Part shown: positions 44,835 to 52,888 of the stretch, piece by piece
Position numbering within the stretch: the stretch's first letter is position 1
How the letters are laid out: every line of letters begins with the position of its first letter
NCBI GenBank assembly: GCA_963732365.1
Contig: CAVSZC010000005.1
Coordinates: 868,001-932,000 of the forward strand
Direction: 5' to 3'
DNA: 64,000 nt
From: SR-FBR-E99 sp963732365
GTDB lineage: Bacteria > Bacteroidota > Bacteroidia > Bacteroidales > VadinHA17
The notes under the pieces: generated by a model
Databases searched by the model: none
Seen by the model: the letters and a program-made list of their open reading frames with translations, nothing else
What the model was told of the DNA's origin: nothing
Position numbers and translations under genes: made by a program

Positions 44835-44842
44835 TATTTTTG
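44835..44842 (+). promoter_or_regulatory. Candidate -7 element of ahcY
   Basis: TATTTTTG (44835-44842) matches TAnnTTTG, 20 bp before the ATG at 44863. The -33 element is not clear. Confidence 0.45.
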
Positions 44843-44862
44843 CAGACCTAAATAAAAGAGAT

Positions 44863-46278
44863 ATGTCATTCATCAACAGTGAGCTTCCGTACAAGGTAAA
44901 AGATATTGAGCTGGCAGCCTTTGGCCGCAAGGAGATAGAGATAGCTGAGAAGGAGATGCCGGGTCTTCTCTCTATCAGGAATAAGTATTCGTCATCGAAG
45001 CCTCTCAGGGGTGCGCGCATAACTGGATCGCTTCACATGACCATTCAGACGGCTGTGCTGATAGAGACCCTTAAGGAGCTTGGCGCAGATGTGCGCTGGG
45101 CAAGCTGCAACATCTTTTCCACACAGGACCATGCCGCAGCAGCCGTTGCCGCTGCCGGAATACCGGTGTTTGCATGGAAGGGAGAGACCCTCGAGGAGTA
45201 CTGGTGGTGCACGGCACAGGCGCTGGCATTCCCGGGCGGGAAAGGACCGCACCTGATTGTTGATGACGGCGGTGACGCTTCACTGCTGGTTCATAAAGGA
45301 TATAAGGCTGAGAATGACGGTTCTGTGCTTGACGCCGCACCCTCAAGCAGGGAGGAAGCCATCGTGATTGACACCCTGAAGAGGATACTTGCGGAAGATC
45401 CGCAGAGGTGGCACAGGACAGTGAAGGAGATGAAGGGTATCTCCGAGGAGACAACGACAGGCGTTCATCGTCTCTATCAGATGATGGAGGCGGGCGAGCT
45501 TCTCGTGCCGGCGATAAATGTAAACGACTCGGTCACGAAGAGCAAGTTCGACAACCTCTACGGATGCCGTGAGTCTCTAGCCGACGGCATCAAAAGAGCT
45601 ACCGATGTAATGATAGCCGGTAAGGTGGTTGTCGTATGCGGATACGGTGATGTGGGAAAAGGCTCGGCACGCTCCATGCGCTCCTACGGGGCAAGGGTGA
45701 TAGTGACGGAGATAGACCCGATATGCGCACTGCAGGCCGCAATGGAAGGCTTTGAAGTAAAAACGGTGGAGGACACTCTTCCGGAAGGAAATATATTTGT
45801 CACTACGACCGGCAATCGCGATATCATCACCATCGGGCATATGGAAAAGATGAAGGACCAGGCAATAGTCTGTAATATCGGCCATTTCGATAATGAGATA
45901 CAGGTTGATGCCCTGAACGGTCACAAGGGGGTCAGGAAGATAAACATCAAGCCACAGGTTGATAAATATATATTCCCTGACGGTCATGCAATATTCCTCC
46001 TGGCTGAGGGGAGGCTTGTCAACCTTGGATGCGCCACGGGCCATCCTTCGTTTGTGATGAGCAACTCGTTCAGTAACCAGACCCTGGCACAGTTAGATCT
46101 ATGGACCAGGGACTACGGGATTGGTGTCTACAGGTTACCGAAGTATCTCGATGAGGAGGTTGCCAGGCTTCATCTTGACCAGCTGGGTGTCAGGCTTACA
46201 CAGCTTACAAGGGAACAGTCAGAATACCTTGGAGTGCCAGTCACGGGCCCGTACAAGCCTGAACATTACAGGTACTGA
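44863..46278 (+). CDS. ahcY: Adenosylhomocysteinase
   Basis: A 471-residue enzyme hydrolysing S-adenosylhomocysteine to adenosine and homocysteine with bound NAD, clearing the product inhibitor of methyltransferases. Motifs: ITGSLHMTIQTAVLIETL, ASCNIFSTQDHAAAA, NVNDSVTKSKFDNLYG, the NAD-binding VVVCGYGDVGKGSA, CNIGHFDNEI, and the C-terminal KPEHYRY that contacts NAD in the tetramer. Full length, with the insert typical of many bacterial enzymes. Monocistronic by position. Confidence 0.97.
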   Translation: MSFINSELPYKVKDIELAAFGRKEIEIAEKEMPGLLSIRNKYSSSKPLRGARITGSLHMTIQTAVLIETLKELGADVRWASCNIFSTQDHAAAAVAAAGIPVFAWKGETLEEYWWCTAQALAFPGGKGPHLIVDDGGDASLLVHKGYKAENDGSVLDAAPSSREEAIVIDTLKRILAEDPQRWHRTVKEMKGISEETTTGVHRLYQMMEAGELLVPAINVNDSVTKSKFDNLYGCRESLADGIKRATDVMIAGKVVVVCGYGDVGKGSARSMRSYGARVIVTEIDPICALQAAMEGFEVKTVEDTLPEGNIFVTTTGNRDIITIGHMEKMKDQAIVCNIGHFDNEIQVDALNGHKGVRKINIKPQVDKYIFPDGHAIFLLAEGRLVNLGCATGHPSFVMSNSFSNQTLAQLDLWTRDYGIGVYRLPKYLDEEVARLHLDQLGVRLTQLTREQSEYLGVPVTGPYKPEHYRY

Positions 46279-46288
46279 TCAGGATCAG

Positions 46289-46777
46289 TTAATTTCTCTT
46301 GTTCCACACTCTCACCCCTGACCCGTAATAGTCAGTGTTATAATTCTTAAGGTAATACTTTCCGGGCCCGGAGTGGGGCATGCCTGAGCTTCCCATGGCA
46401 TAATTTGTGCTGCACCTGGGGCAGAGAGCGAAGACCCCGTCAACATTCACTGCAATACTCTCTGATTCAGCGGTATAGCAATGGGGGCAGGTACGGTCAA
46501 AGGCGTAGTACTCAAAACCCTCGAGCCCTGAGTTGTATACTATGATGCCGTTATTGTCATATCCGCCCGTGCCGTAACCGAGGTATGCATGGGCAGATGA
46601 TATGAGGACGCTGCTCCCGGGGGCATTGTTAAGATTGAAAAACTCAGGATCGGAGAAATAGATCCTGAAGTCAATTGTGATATCAGGTATTACATCATTA
46701 TTCTCATCGCTGCAAGCATATAACAGCTGAAGCAGTAGCGCGGCGAACAAAAAAATCTTTAAATTTGAACCTGACAT
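46289..46777 (-). CDS. Rieske-like lipoprotein with CPHC / CPRC knuckles
   Basis: A 162-residue lipoprotein. Starting at 46777 gives MSGSNLKIFLFAALLLQLLY and a lipobox ending YAC (Cys22); the longer frame to 46882 adds an unlikely leader overlapping the divergent gene. The C-terminal half resembles a Rieske [2Fe-2S] domain (FDRTCPHC, then GVFALCPRC, ending SGPGKYYLKNY), but the usual CxxH of the second ligand pair is CPRC (C119, C122), while C97 and H99 of CPHC fit CxH and C100 is an additional Cys. It could bind an iron-sulfur cluster with a different ligand set, bind zinc, or have lost metal. The convergent ahcY stop is 10 bp away. Confidence 0.7.
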   Translation of the reverse strand: MSGSNLKIFLFAALLLQLLYACSDENNDVIPDITIDFRIYFSDPEFFNLNNAPGSSVLISSAHAYLGYGTGGYDNNGIIVYNSGLEGFEYYAFDRTCPHCYTAESESIAVNVDGVFALCPRCSTNYAMGSSGMPHSGPGKYYLKNYNTDYYGSGVRVWNKRN

Positions 46778-46797
46778 GACTGTTTCCCGGTTTTCTG

Positions 46798-46805
46798 CAA
46801 AAGTA
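46798..46805 (-). promoter_or_regulatory. Candidate -7 element of the Rieske-like lipoprotein gene
   Basis: Minus-strand TACTTTTG matches TAnnTTTG, 20 bp before the ATG at 46777. No -33 TTTG at the standard spacing. Confidence 0.4.
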
Positions 46806-46841
46806 GCTAAATCTCTGAGCCGGGCATAACATTCAAACGGA

Positions 46842-47357
46842 ATGAGGCAGAAGATAGTATTAATAAGGATTGTGGTTCTCATGTTCTTACTGTTATTTGC
46901 CGTTACTCAGGCTGAATGTTACGCACAGCGCAATGCCAGCCGCAAGACAGAGAAGGAGTTGTTCGGTAAGACGGGTAAAAGCAAGCCTGCGAACGATAAG
47001 GTCAGGGCCCGCGGGGCAGCCGGCAAGGCCATGAAAGAGCAGGAGAAGAAAGAGGCCATGCGCGACAGGGAGGAGGAGAAGGCCATGGAGGAGCTCAGGA
47101 AGAGGCATATCAGCATGCAGAACGAGGCCACCAGGGAGCGGATGACGAATAATCAAAAGAAGACTGAGGCCGACTATAAGTCAAAGAAAGATAGACAGAA
47201 CAAGAAGAAGCATAAAATATATGCCAATCAGAATGAGGAGACCAGGGAGCGGATGACAGGCAATGCAAAGAAAACTCAGGCTGACTATAAGGACAAAAAG
47301 CAGAAGCAACGCAAGGAACAGCAGAAACCCGGGAAGAGAAAAAAACGAAAACCCTGA
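46842..47357 (+). CDS. Secreted highly basic repeat protein, unknown function
   Basis: A 171-residue protein with a signal peptide (about 1-28, ending CYA-Q) followed by a very charged, lysine-rich, probably coiled or disordered chain. A unit of about 37 residues is repeated: NEATRERMTNNQKKTEADYK and NEETRERMTGNAKKTQADYK. The C-terminus is nearly all K, R, Q and P. No catalytic motif. It is divergent from the Rieske-like gene and precedes the small membrane protein by 5 bp, so those two may be co-transcribed. Confidence 0.75.
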   Translation: MRQKIVLIRIVVLMFLLLFAVTQAECYAQRNASRKTEKELFGKTGKSKPANDKVRARGAAGKAMKEQEKKEAMRDREEEKAMEELRKRHISMQNEATRERMTNNQKKTEADYKSKKDRQNKKKHKIYANQNEETRERMTGNAKKTQADYKDKKQKQRKEQQKPGKRKKRKP

Positions 47358-47362
47358 CAACC

Positions 47363-47839
47363 ATGGAAGATAAAGGATTAGGCAATATCATTTTCTACAT
47401 CATTCTTGCAATAATTGGTCTTGCAGGATCATTCCAGAACAAGAAGAAAAAGGTTCCCGGGCAGGCTGCGCCGCGCAAGGCCGCCCCTGAGCCTGTACAG
47501 CAACAACCCAGGGTGGAAGTGCCCCGCAGACCTCAGCCTGTCTTCGCAGAGCCGATTGATGAGGGTCACTATGCTGAACCCATGGCAAGACAGTTTTCTG
47601 AAGAGGGGTCATTAGAAAGCTCCATGGCTGCCGCATTTGCCGCAGAAGGGATCAGAGGGATGACAGAGTTACAGATGAAGGCAGAAGCAGACACAACTAT
47701 CTCAGACAGTGAAATAACTGATGCTCCGGTTTATGATTACGATTCAAGGGACGGTGACGGAGACCTGTTACACAGCTTCGATCTCAAAAAGGCTGTCATT
47801 TATTCAGCCCTTCTCGAGAGAAGGGAATACAAATTCTGA
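47363..47839 (+). CDS. Small N-terminally anchored membrane protein, unknown function
   Basis: A 158-residue protein with one N-terminal transmembrane helix (about 8-24, IIFYIILAIIGLAGSF), then a basic KKKK patch and a Pro/Gln/Glu-rich linker (about 30-70), ending in an acidic region. The C-terminus LKKAVIYSALLERREYKF resembles the conserved end of many small Bacteroidetes membrane proteins. No function can be assigned. Confidence 0.75.
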   Translation: MEDKGLGNIIFYIILAIIGLAGSFQNKKKKVPGQAAPRKAAPEPVQQQPRVEVPRRPQPVFAEPIDEGHYAEPMARQFSEEGSLESSMAAAFAAEGIRGMTELQMKAEADTTISDSEITDAPVYDYDSRDGDGDLLHSFDLKKAVIYSALLERREYKF

Positions 47840-47866
47840 AACCCTGATCGTTACAAAAGAATAGTT

Positions 47867-47898
47867 ATTGTTTTTTTATTGAAAGTTTTGTATATTTG
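47867..47898 (+). promoter_or_regulatory. Bacteroidetes-type promoter of greA
   Basis: ATTG (47867-47870; TTTG with one mismatch), a 20-bp spacer, then TATATTTG (47891-47898) fit the consensus. The predicted leader (about 57 nt) contains a small ccgg-taatg-ccgg hairpin. Confidence 0.7.
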
Positions 47899-47961
47899 TT
47901 CTTTGAAGAGTTCCGGTAATGCCGGGATTCTTCTTATTTTTTAACCTATCAGAAGAGAATT

Positions 47962-48432
47962 ATGTCGGAATTTGTCTATGTAACAGAAGAGGGGCTCCAT
48001 AAAATGAGGGAGGAACTTGACCTGCTCCGTAATGAAAGACCGGCTATTGCCAGGCTCATTGCTGATGCGCGCGATAAGGGAGACCTTACCGAAAACGCGG
48101 AATATTCAGCAGCCAAGGAGGCACAGGGGATGCTTGAGATGAAGATAGCACGCCTTGAAGACCAGGTAGCACGGTCACGTATCATCGATGGATCACGTAT
48201 CAACACCACCACCGTTCAGATACTGAACCGGGTCAGGATACGAAACAAGGCTAGCGGATTAACCATGGAGTATCAGCTGGTGCCTGAGACGGAGGCTAAC
48301 CTTAAAGAGGGTAAGCTGGCCTCATCATCGCCAATAGCCCAGGGTATTATGGGAAGAAAGGTGGGCGACGTGGTGGAGGTAAAGGTGCCGGCAGGCATTA
48401 TACCGTTTGAGATTGTCAATATATCAATCTGA
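47962..48432 (+). CDS. greA: Transcription elongation factor GreA
   Basis: A 156-residue factor that rescues backtracked RNA polymerase by stimulating transcript cleavage. The N-terminal coiled-coil has DARDKGDLTENAEYSAAKEA, whose tip acids (D, E) enter the polymerase channel. The C-terminal FKBP-like domain contains SPIAQGIMGRKVGDVVEVKV. Normal length. The HIT gene follows after 14 bp, so the two probably share a transcript. Confidence 0.97.
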   Translation: MSEFVYVTEEGLHKMREELDLLRNERPAIARLIADARDKGDLTENAEYSAAKEAQGMLEMKIARLEDQVARSRIIDGSRINTTTVQILNRVRIRNKASGLTMEYQLVPETEANLKEGKLASSSPIAQGIMGRKVGDVVEVKVPAGIIPFEIVNISI

Positions 48433-48446
48433 AAAATCAGAATCAT

Positions 48447-48845
48447 ATGGCTTCAATTTTCACGCGCATTATCAAGGGAGAGATACCTTGCTATAAAGTC
48501 GCTGAAGATGACCGTTTCATAGCCTTCCTCGACATAAAGCCTCTGAAGGCCGGACATACGCTCGTTGTACCGAAACAGGAAGTTGACTATATCTTCGACC
48601 TCGATGACAGTACGCTGGCTGACATGACACTCTTTTCAAAGAGGGTGGCCGAAGGGATAAAAAAGGTAGTGGATTGCAAAAGGATCGGTATGGCTGTGAT
48701 AGGGCTTGAAGTACCCCACGCCCATGTTCATCTCATTCCGCTTGACAGGGAGATGGATATTCTCTTCACTAACCCGAGGGTCGTTTTATCGGATGAAGAG
48801 TACAGGCGTCTTGCAAAAGCAATTAGCGAACAGATAAGGTTGTAA
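48447..48845 (+). CDS. HIT family nucleotide-binding protein
   Basis: A 132-residue histidine-triad hydrolase of the HinT type, acting on nucleoside phosphoramidates or similar. Opening MASIFTRIIKGEIPCYKVAE and the triad HAHVHLIP (catalytic middle His) are canonical; HTLVVPKQEVDYIFDLDD is the central block. It ends 18 bp before a strong terminator shared with the convergent Cys-rich gene. Confidence 0.95.
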   Translation: MASIFTRIIKGEIPCYKVAEDDRFIAFLDIKPLKAGHTLVVPKQEVDYIFDLDDSTLADMTLFSKRVAEGIKKVVDCKRIGMAVIGLEVPHAHVHLIPLDREMDILFTNPRVVLSDEEYRRLAKAISEQIRL

Positions 48846-48863
48846 CCGGAAAACGGATACAAT

Positions 48864-48896
48864 AAAAAAGCCCCTGGCACTGCCGGGGGCTTTTTT
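48864..48896. terminator. Strong bidirectional intrinsic terminator
   Basis: aaaaaagcccctggca (48864-48879) pairs with tgccgggggctttttt (48881-48896), a GC-rich stem of about 14 bp with one G-T pair, and a T-run on either strand. It ends both the greA-HIT transcript and the convergent Cys-rich gene. Confidence 0.9.
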
Positions 48897-48913
48897 AATA
48901 TCGTCAGAAGCAA

Positions 48914-49243
48914 TTACTTCTTTGCAGGACAGCACGGAGCAGCAGCAGCGGTACCCTGACCGGCCGGAACTGCCTCACCCTTTGTCTCAGCGCAACCTGC
49001 GGCTGACGGGCACTTTGAGCAGTCTTTGCCTGCAGTGGTGCTGCAATCCTTACCGGCAGCAGCGTTTTTGCATGCATCTGCGGTAGAACCGCATGTGTCA
49101 CACTTACCGTCCTTGTTATTGTCGACGAAGGTGCACTCTTTCTTGGTCTGCTTTTTCTCCTTGTCTGAAGCCTGAGCGTAAACTCCTGCAGCCACAACCA
49201 TCAGTGCGATGAGAATAAGGCTGCCAATCATCCATTTCTTCAT
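48914..49243 (-). CDS. Small secreted cysteine-rich protein, probable metal binding
   Basis: A 109-residue protein. The ATG at 49243 gives MKKWMIGSLILIALMVVAAG and a signal cleavage near VYA-Q; the longer frame from 49327 is unlikely. The mature chain has ten cysteines (37, 48, 51, 58, 67, 75, 78, 84, 104, 105) in knuckles such as CDTCG, CSKCPS and CCPAKK, plus an EF-hand-like calcium loop DNNKDGKCDTCG. No enzymatic motif. Function unknown; metal binding or redox buffering in the periplasm is a guess. Confidence 0.7.
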   Translation of the reverse strand: MKKWMIGSLILIALMVVAAGVYAQASDKEKKQTKKECTFVDNNKDGKCDTCGSTADACKNAAAGKDCSTTAGKDCSKCPSAAGCAETKGEAVPAGQGTAAAAPCCPAKK

Positions 49244-49353
49244 ACTCTTTGTTAATTGGTTTAAAAAGTAACAGGCGCAAGATAAAAAAGTTCTTCGATT
49301 TACAATCAGAAATATCTCAATTATCATAACTTTAACTATGCTATCGCTGCAAA

Positions 49354-50064
49354 GTGTCTCGCTTTAAAGATATTGGCGACGACTTTCTGTCGCTCTTCTT
49401 CCCGCGGCTGTGCCTGTCATGTGGCGATCACCTGGTGCGGGGCGAACGGATTATCTGTACAGGTTGTCTTCTTACAGTTGCCCGGACAGATTTTCACGTC
49501 AGGCGCAACAATTCCCTTGAACAGGCTTTCTGGGGAAGGTGCCTCATCGAGAGGGCTGCAGCATTTTCAGTATATAACCGGGGCAGCAGGATCAGAAAGC
49601 TCATCCATGAGCTTAAATACAAGGGAAGAAAGGAGACAGGCACAATGCTGGGAGAGTTCTACGGAAGGATACTATCAGACAGCGGTTTCATGGAAGGGAT
49701 TAACATCATCGTTCCTGTTCCGCTCCATCCGGCGCGCCAGAGAGAAAGAGGGTACAACCAGAGTGACTGTATAGCATCAGGCATCTATGCCGCAACAGGA
49801 TTGCCGGTACGAAATGACATTATAAAGCGGGTGGAGAGGAGAGGGTCACAGACGAGACATGGCCGGTATGACAGGTGGGAGAACGTAAAGGGGCTGTTTA
49901 TTGTGTCAAAGCCTGAGGCGATAGCCGGAAAGCATCTGCTTGTGGTTGATGATGTGGTCACAACCGGATCAACGATGGAAGCATGCGTCAATGCACTGCA
50001 CGAGGCCGGAGATGTGAAAGTGAGTATTGTAGCTCTTGCCGCAGCGCAGAAGCTTACCCTTTGA
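49354..50064 (+). CDS. ComF-family phosphoribosyltransferase-like protein
   Basis: A 236-residue protein of the ComF/GntX type, with an N-terminal zinc ribbon (CLSCGDHLVRGERIICTGC) and a PRTase domain carrying LLVVDDVVTTGSTMEAC (the PRPP-binding motif) and VPVPLHPARQRERGYNQSD. In transformable bacteria ComF takes part in DNA uptake; its role elsewhere is unclear. No ATG fits the start, so GTG at 49354 is used; an in-frame stop lies at 49333. It overlaps the convergent ruvC by 11 bp. Confidence 0.92.
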   Translation: MSRFKDIGDDFLSLFFPRLCLSCGDHLVRGERIICTGCLLTVARTDFHVRRNNSLEQAFWGRCLIERAAAFSVYNRGSRIRKLIHELKYKGRKETGTMLGEFYGRILSDSGFMEGINIIVPVPLHPARQRERGYNQSDCIASGIYAATGLPVRNDIIKRVERRGSQTRHGRYDRWENVKGLFIVSKPEAIAGKHLLVVDDVVTTGSTMEACVNALHEAGDVKVSIVALAAAQKLTL

Positions 50065-50614
50065 CCCTGCCGCTGTTTTTCTTTACGAAATCTTCCCAGC
50101 TTTTTGACTTGCCCGATGCCGGCTTGTTGCTCTGGTAGAAGTGACACAAAGCCGCGCCAAGGGCATCAGTAGCGTCAAGGATCATTTTCTCTCCATGGAA
50201 TGAGAGGATGGTTCTGAGCATTGTTGCCACCTGTTCCTTGCTTGCCTGCCCCTGTCCGGTGATCGACATCTTGATCATCCTCGGGGCATATTCGAAAACG
50301 GGAAGGTCACGGTAGAGGGCAGCGGATATGGCTGCCCCCTGCGCCCTGCCCAGTTTGAGCATGCTCTGTATGTTCTTGCCGTAGAAGGGCGCTTCGACGG
50401 CGAACTCATCAGGGTGATACTGGTCAATGAGCTTAAGCGTCTCCTCGAATATTGTACGTATCTTTTTGAAGTGATCCTCCTTTTTTCGCAGATCAATGAT
50501 ACCAAGGGCAATGAGCGCCGGGCTTTTACCGGTCACGCTTATTAATCCATAGCCGGTGACAGTTGTTCCGGGGTCTATGCCCAGGATGATCCTCTCAGTT
50601 TCGCTCTTATTCAC
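50054..50614 (-). CDS. ruvC: Holliday junction resolvase RuvC
   Basis: A 186-residue dimeric endonuclease resolving four-way DNA junctions. The RNase H-like fold motifs are present: ILGIDPGTTVTGYGLI (first catalytic Asp), AVEAPFYGKNIQSMLKLGRA (Glu) and ILDATDALGAALCH (last acids). It overlaps the S41 protease gene by 4 bp, so it is read from the same minus-strand transcript. Confidence 0.97.
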   Translation of the reverse strand: MNKSETERIILGIDPGTTVTGYGLISVTGKSPALIALGIIDLRKKEDHFKKIRTIFEETLKLIDQYHPDEFAVEAPFYGKNIQSMLKLGRAQGAAISAALYRDLPVFEYAPRMIKMSITGQGQASKEQVATMLRTILSFHGEKMILDATDALGAALCHFYQSNKPASGKSKSWEDFVKKNSGRVKG

Positions 50615-51957
50615 TTGAGGAACTGACCCGGAGGTGCCAGATAAAGGTTTTTGGGCAGCTGATCGCCTTCAGAGAATACCCTGACCCTCCTGTACTGTAC
50701 ACTTGATTTTGCCTTGGTGCCCTCGAGCAGTGCAATAGCTGCTGCAAGCGATGCCTCCTGAGGATCACCCCAGTCGCGCGTTATGTCATCGTTTGCCTTC
50801 ACGTCAGGAAGCATCCCTTCATAGAAGTCTCCCTGATCTGCAGAGTTGACATATTCGAAAGTGATAGGGGCAAATACGTACTCGTAATCGGGGTTGGGAT
50901 TACTGTTTGTCGGGAAGGGGAAGCCCCATAAATTCATCCCTGCCGGCTTGCCGTGGGTGGTGTCTCCAACCAGTGACACCTGTATATACGGCTTAAGGCT
51001 GTTGATGACAACCTCACTGGCCGATGCACTGCTGCGGGTTGTTATGAATACCGCCCGGTCAAGTCCCAGCGGACTGTCGGTGCGGATGAACTTGAAACTC
51101 TCATTCCAGTCAGCAGCGACAGCGTTATTATATTTAAGCTTATAGCATATCTTGGTCGTATCACCTTTTTCGAGAATGAGGCTTGACAGCTGCTGGGCTA
51201 TGCTCATGTAGCCACCTCCGTTATAACGCAGGTCAATGATAATATCTGAGATGTTGTTGGCCTTGAAGTATGCAAAGGCCTCATTCAGCTCTTGTTCCGA
51301 CGGCTCAATGAATGTCTCAAAGGCAAGGTATCCTGTTTTTCCGGTAGAGAGATTAAGAATCCTGTAATCTGTTACCGAGTTAATTGTAAAGCTGGCCTTG
51401 GCCGAGGTGACAGATATCTTGGTGCCGTCAGGCTTTATAAAGTCGAATTTATTTGTATAACCGGCAGTGGAAGGCCCCATAAGCGTGTTGTAGGCTGCTC
51501 CGTCGCCTGAAAGAAATATCTGTGCGATATCCTGATCGTTTATCTTCTCTATTATCCAGCCCCTCCTTACCTCTTTTGGCCAGAGGTCAGATCCCTTATA
51601 CAGGCTTACCACCCTCACCTTGTTTTCAGGGCCCAGTGCCATCCTTATGCCGTGGCCAACGAAAGTGCCCTGCATTGAGGCAATAAATTCATCATAACCG
51701 GTGACGAAGCTCCACCTGTCCTTCGGGGTGTATCTGAGGTCATCAAGGAGATCATCAGGTCCGGGATAGTCTGACAGTTTTACCGTTGGCATCTTGTCAT
51801 TCCACAGGTAGATATATTCCATCAGGTCATAAAGACCGTCGCGCGCCCTCTCATCGAGTGTATAAGGATCTGACGGCTCCGGATCCGGGTCCTTTTTACA
51901 TCCGTAAACAAGAGGTATAATAAGTGCTATAAGCAGTATTGTCTTTTTCATTTTCAT
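50611..51957 (-). CDS. S41-family C-terminal processing peptidase lipoprotein
   Basis: A 448-residue exported peptidase with lipobox LVYGC (Cys20). The layout is that of Tsp/C-terminal processing peptidases: an N-terminal helical domain (LYDLMEYIYLWNDKMPTVKL), a PDZ domain (WIIEKINDQDI), then the catalytic domain with DLRYNGGGYMSIAQQLSSLI, the nucleophile Ser in RSSASASEV, and the lysine in TTHGKPAG. The target is unknown. It lies upstream of ruvC (4-bp overlap). Confidence 0.92.
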   Translation of the reverse strand: MKMKKTILLIALIIPLVYGCKKDPDPEPSDPYTLDERARDGLYDLMEYIYLWNDKMPTVKLSDYPGPDDLLDDLRYTPKDRWSFVTGYDEFIASMQGTFVGHGIRMALGPENKVRVVSLYKGSDLWPKEVRRGWIIEKINDQDIAQIFLSGDGAAYNTLMGPSTAGYTNKFDFIKPDGTKISVTSAKASFTINSVTDYRILNLSTGKTGYLAFETFIEPSEQELNEAFAYFKANNISDIIIDLRYNGGGYMSIAQQLSSLILEKGDTTKICYKLKYNNAVAADWNESFKFIRTDSPLGLDRAVFITTRSSASASEVVINSLKPYIQVSLVGDTTHGKPAGMNLWGFPFPTNSNPNPDYEYVFAPITFEYVNSADQGDFYEGMLPDVKANDDITRDWGDPQEASLAAAIALLEGTKAKSSVQYRRVRVFSEGDQLPKNLYLAPPGQFLK

Positions 51958-51970
51958 GCAATTTAAAGTA

Positions 51971-51978
51971 CAAAGGTA
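51971..51978 (-). promoter_or_regulatory. Candidate -7 element of the S41 peptidase gene
   Basis: Minus-strand TACCTTTG matches TAnnTTTG, 13 bp before the ATG. The -33 region falls in the end of the upstream gene and shows no TTTG. Confidence 0.4.
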
Positions 51979-51993
51979 ACAAAAAATGTGCCG

Positions 51994-52884
51994 TTATTGT
52001 TTACTGCTTTCCCTCCGGTTCTGGTACAGAACGCTGGCAATAATAAGCATCAGGCCTGCCGGTGTGGTATAGTATACCGGCTCATCTATAATGAAATGGA
52101 GAAGGATGAGTGACAGGAACGGTGCAAAATATACCAGGTTGCTTATTTTGTCTGAAGTGGGGGAGAGTTGCAGCGCCCTGAGCCACAGCCAGAATGTGAT
52201 GCCCATCTCAAAGATGCCGCAGTAAACCGCCGCCGCGGCACCTTTAATGCTTACACCGGTGCTGAATGAGCCGTTGAGGAGCATTAAGACAATAAGATAA
52301 ACCGACCCGAAGGCGAAGTTTGTAAAGAGCTTCACCGCCTCGTCACGCCTGTCGCGCATGTTAAGTATGAAATAGAGGGCCCACAGCACTCCGCTGAAGA
52401 GTGCCAGCATTACCCCCAGCGTGTCTGACCGTCCGGGATGAAAGGGGCTTCCCTGGGAAGAGATGATATAGACGCCTGCCAGGCTAATGAAGAGTGCTAC
52501 AAAGCTCCTGGCAGGTATTCGCTGCCCGAGAAGGGGGATGGATAAAAACACCAGTATGATTGGCCATATCATATTGACCGGCTGTGCCACCTGGCCCGGC
52601 AGACGGCTGTAGGCGGTGAGCAGTATAAGGTAATACCCCACAGGGTTTATCAGCCCAAGCAGTGCAGACCACAAGACCTCCTTCATGGTCATCTCTGTGA
52701 GCAGCCTCAGCTTGCCGGTGAGAACGATAATCATGAATAGCACCACGAGTGACACCAAGGTGGCAATGCCAAGCATGGTGACGATGGTTAATTCGGAGAG
52801 TGCTATTTTAAATGCTGTGGCAATGGTGCCCCACAGAGTGACAGAGAATGCCGCATAAAGATATGCCCGGGATCTGTCACTCAT
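51994..52884 (-). CDS. EamA/DMT-superfamily transporter
   Basis: A 296-residue drug/metabolite transporter with ten predicted helices arranged as two EamA repeats (RAYLYAAFSVTLWGTIATAF in the first; LGVMLALFSGVLWALYFILN in the second). The substrate is unknown. It follows serS by 4 bp on the same strand. Confidence 0.92.
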   Translation of the reverse strand: MSDRSRAYLYAAFSVTLWGTIATAFKIALSELTIVTMLGIATLVSLVVLFMIIVLTGKLRLLTEMTMKEVLWSALLGLINPVGYYLILLTAYSRLPGQVAQPVNMIWPIILVFLSIPLLGQRIPARSFVALFISLAGVYIISSQGSPFHPGRSDTLGVMLALFSGVLWALYFILNMRDRRDEAVKLFTNFAFGSVYLIVLMLLNGSFSTGVSIKGAAAAVYCGIFEMGITFWLWLRALQLSPTSDKISNLVYFAPFLSLILLHFIIDEPVYYTTPAGLMLIIASVLYQNRRESSKQ

Positions 52885-52888
52885 TGTT

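Noticed and set aside
45577..46044. A 155-residue minus-strand frame inside ahcY
   Set aside because: It is antisense to a highly conserved gene and has no family features.
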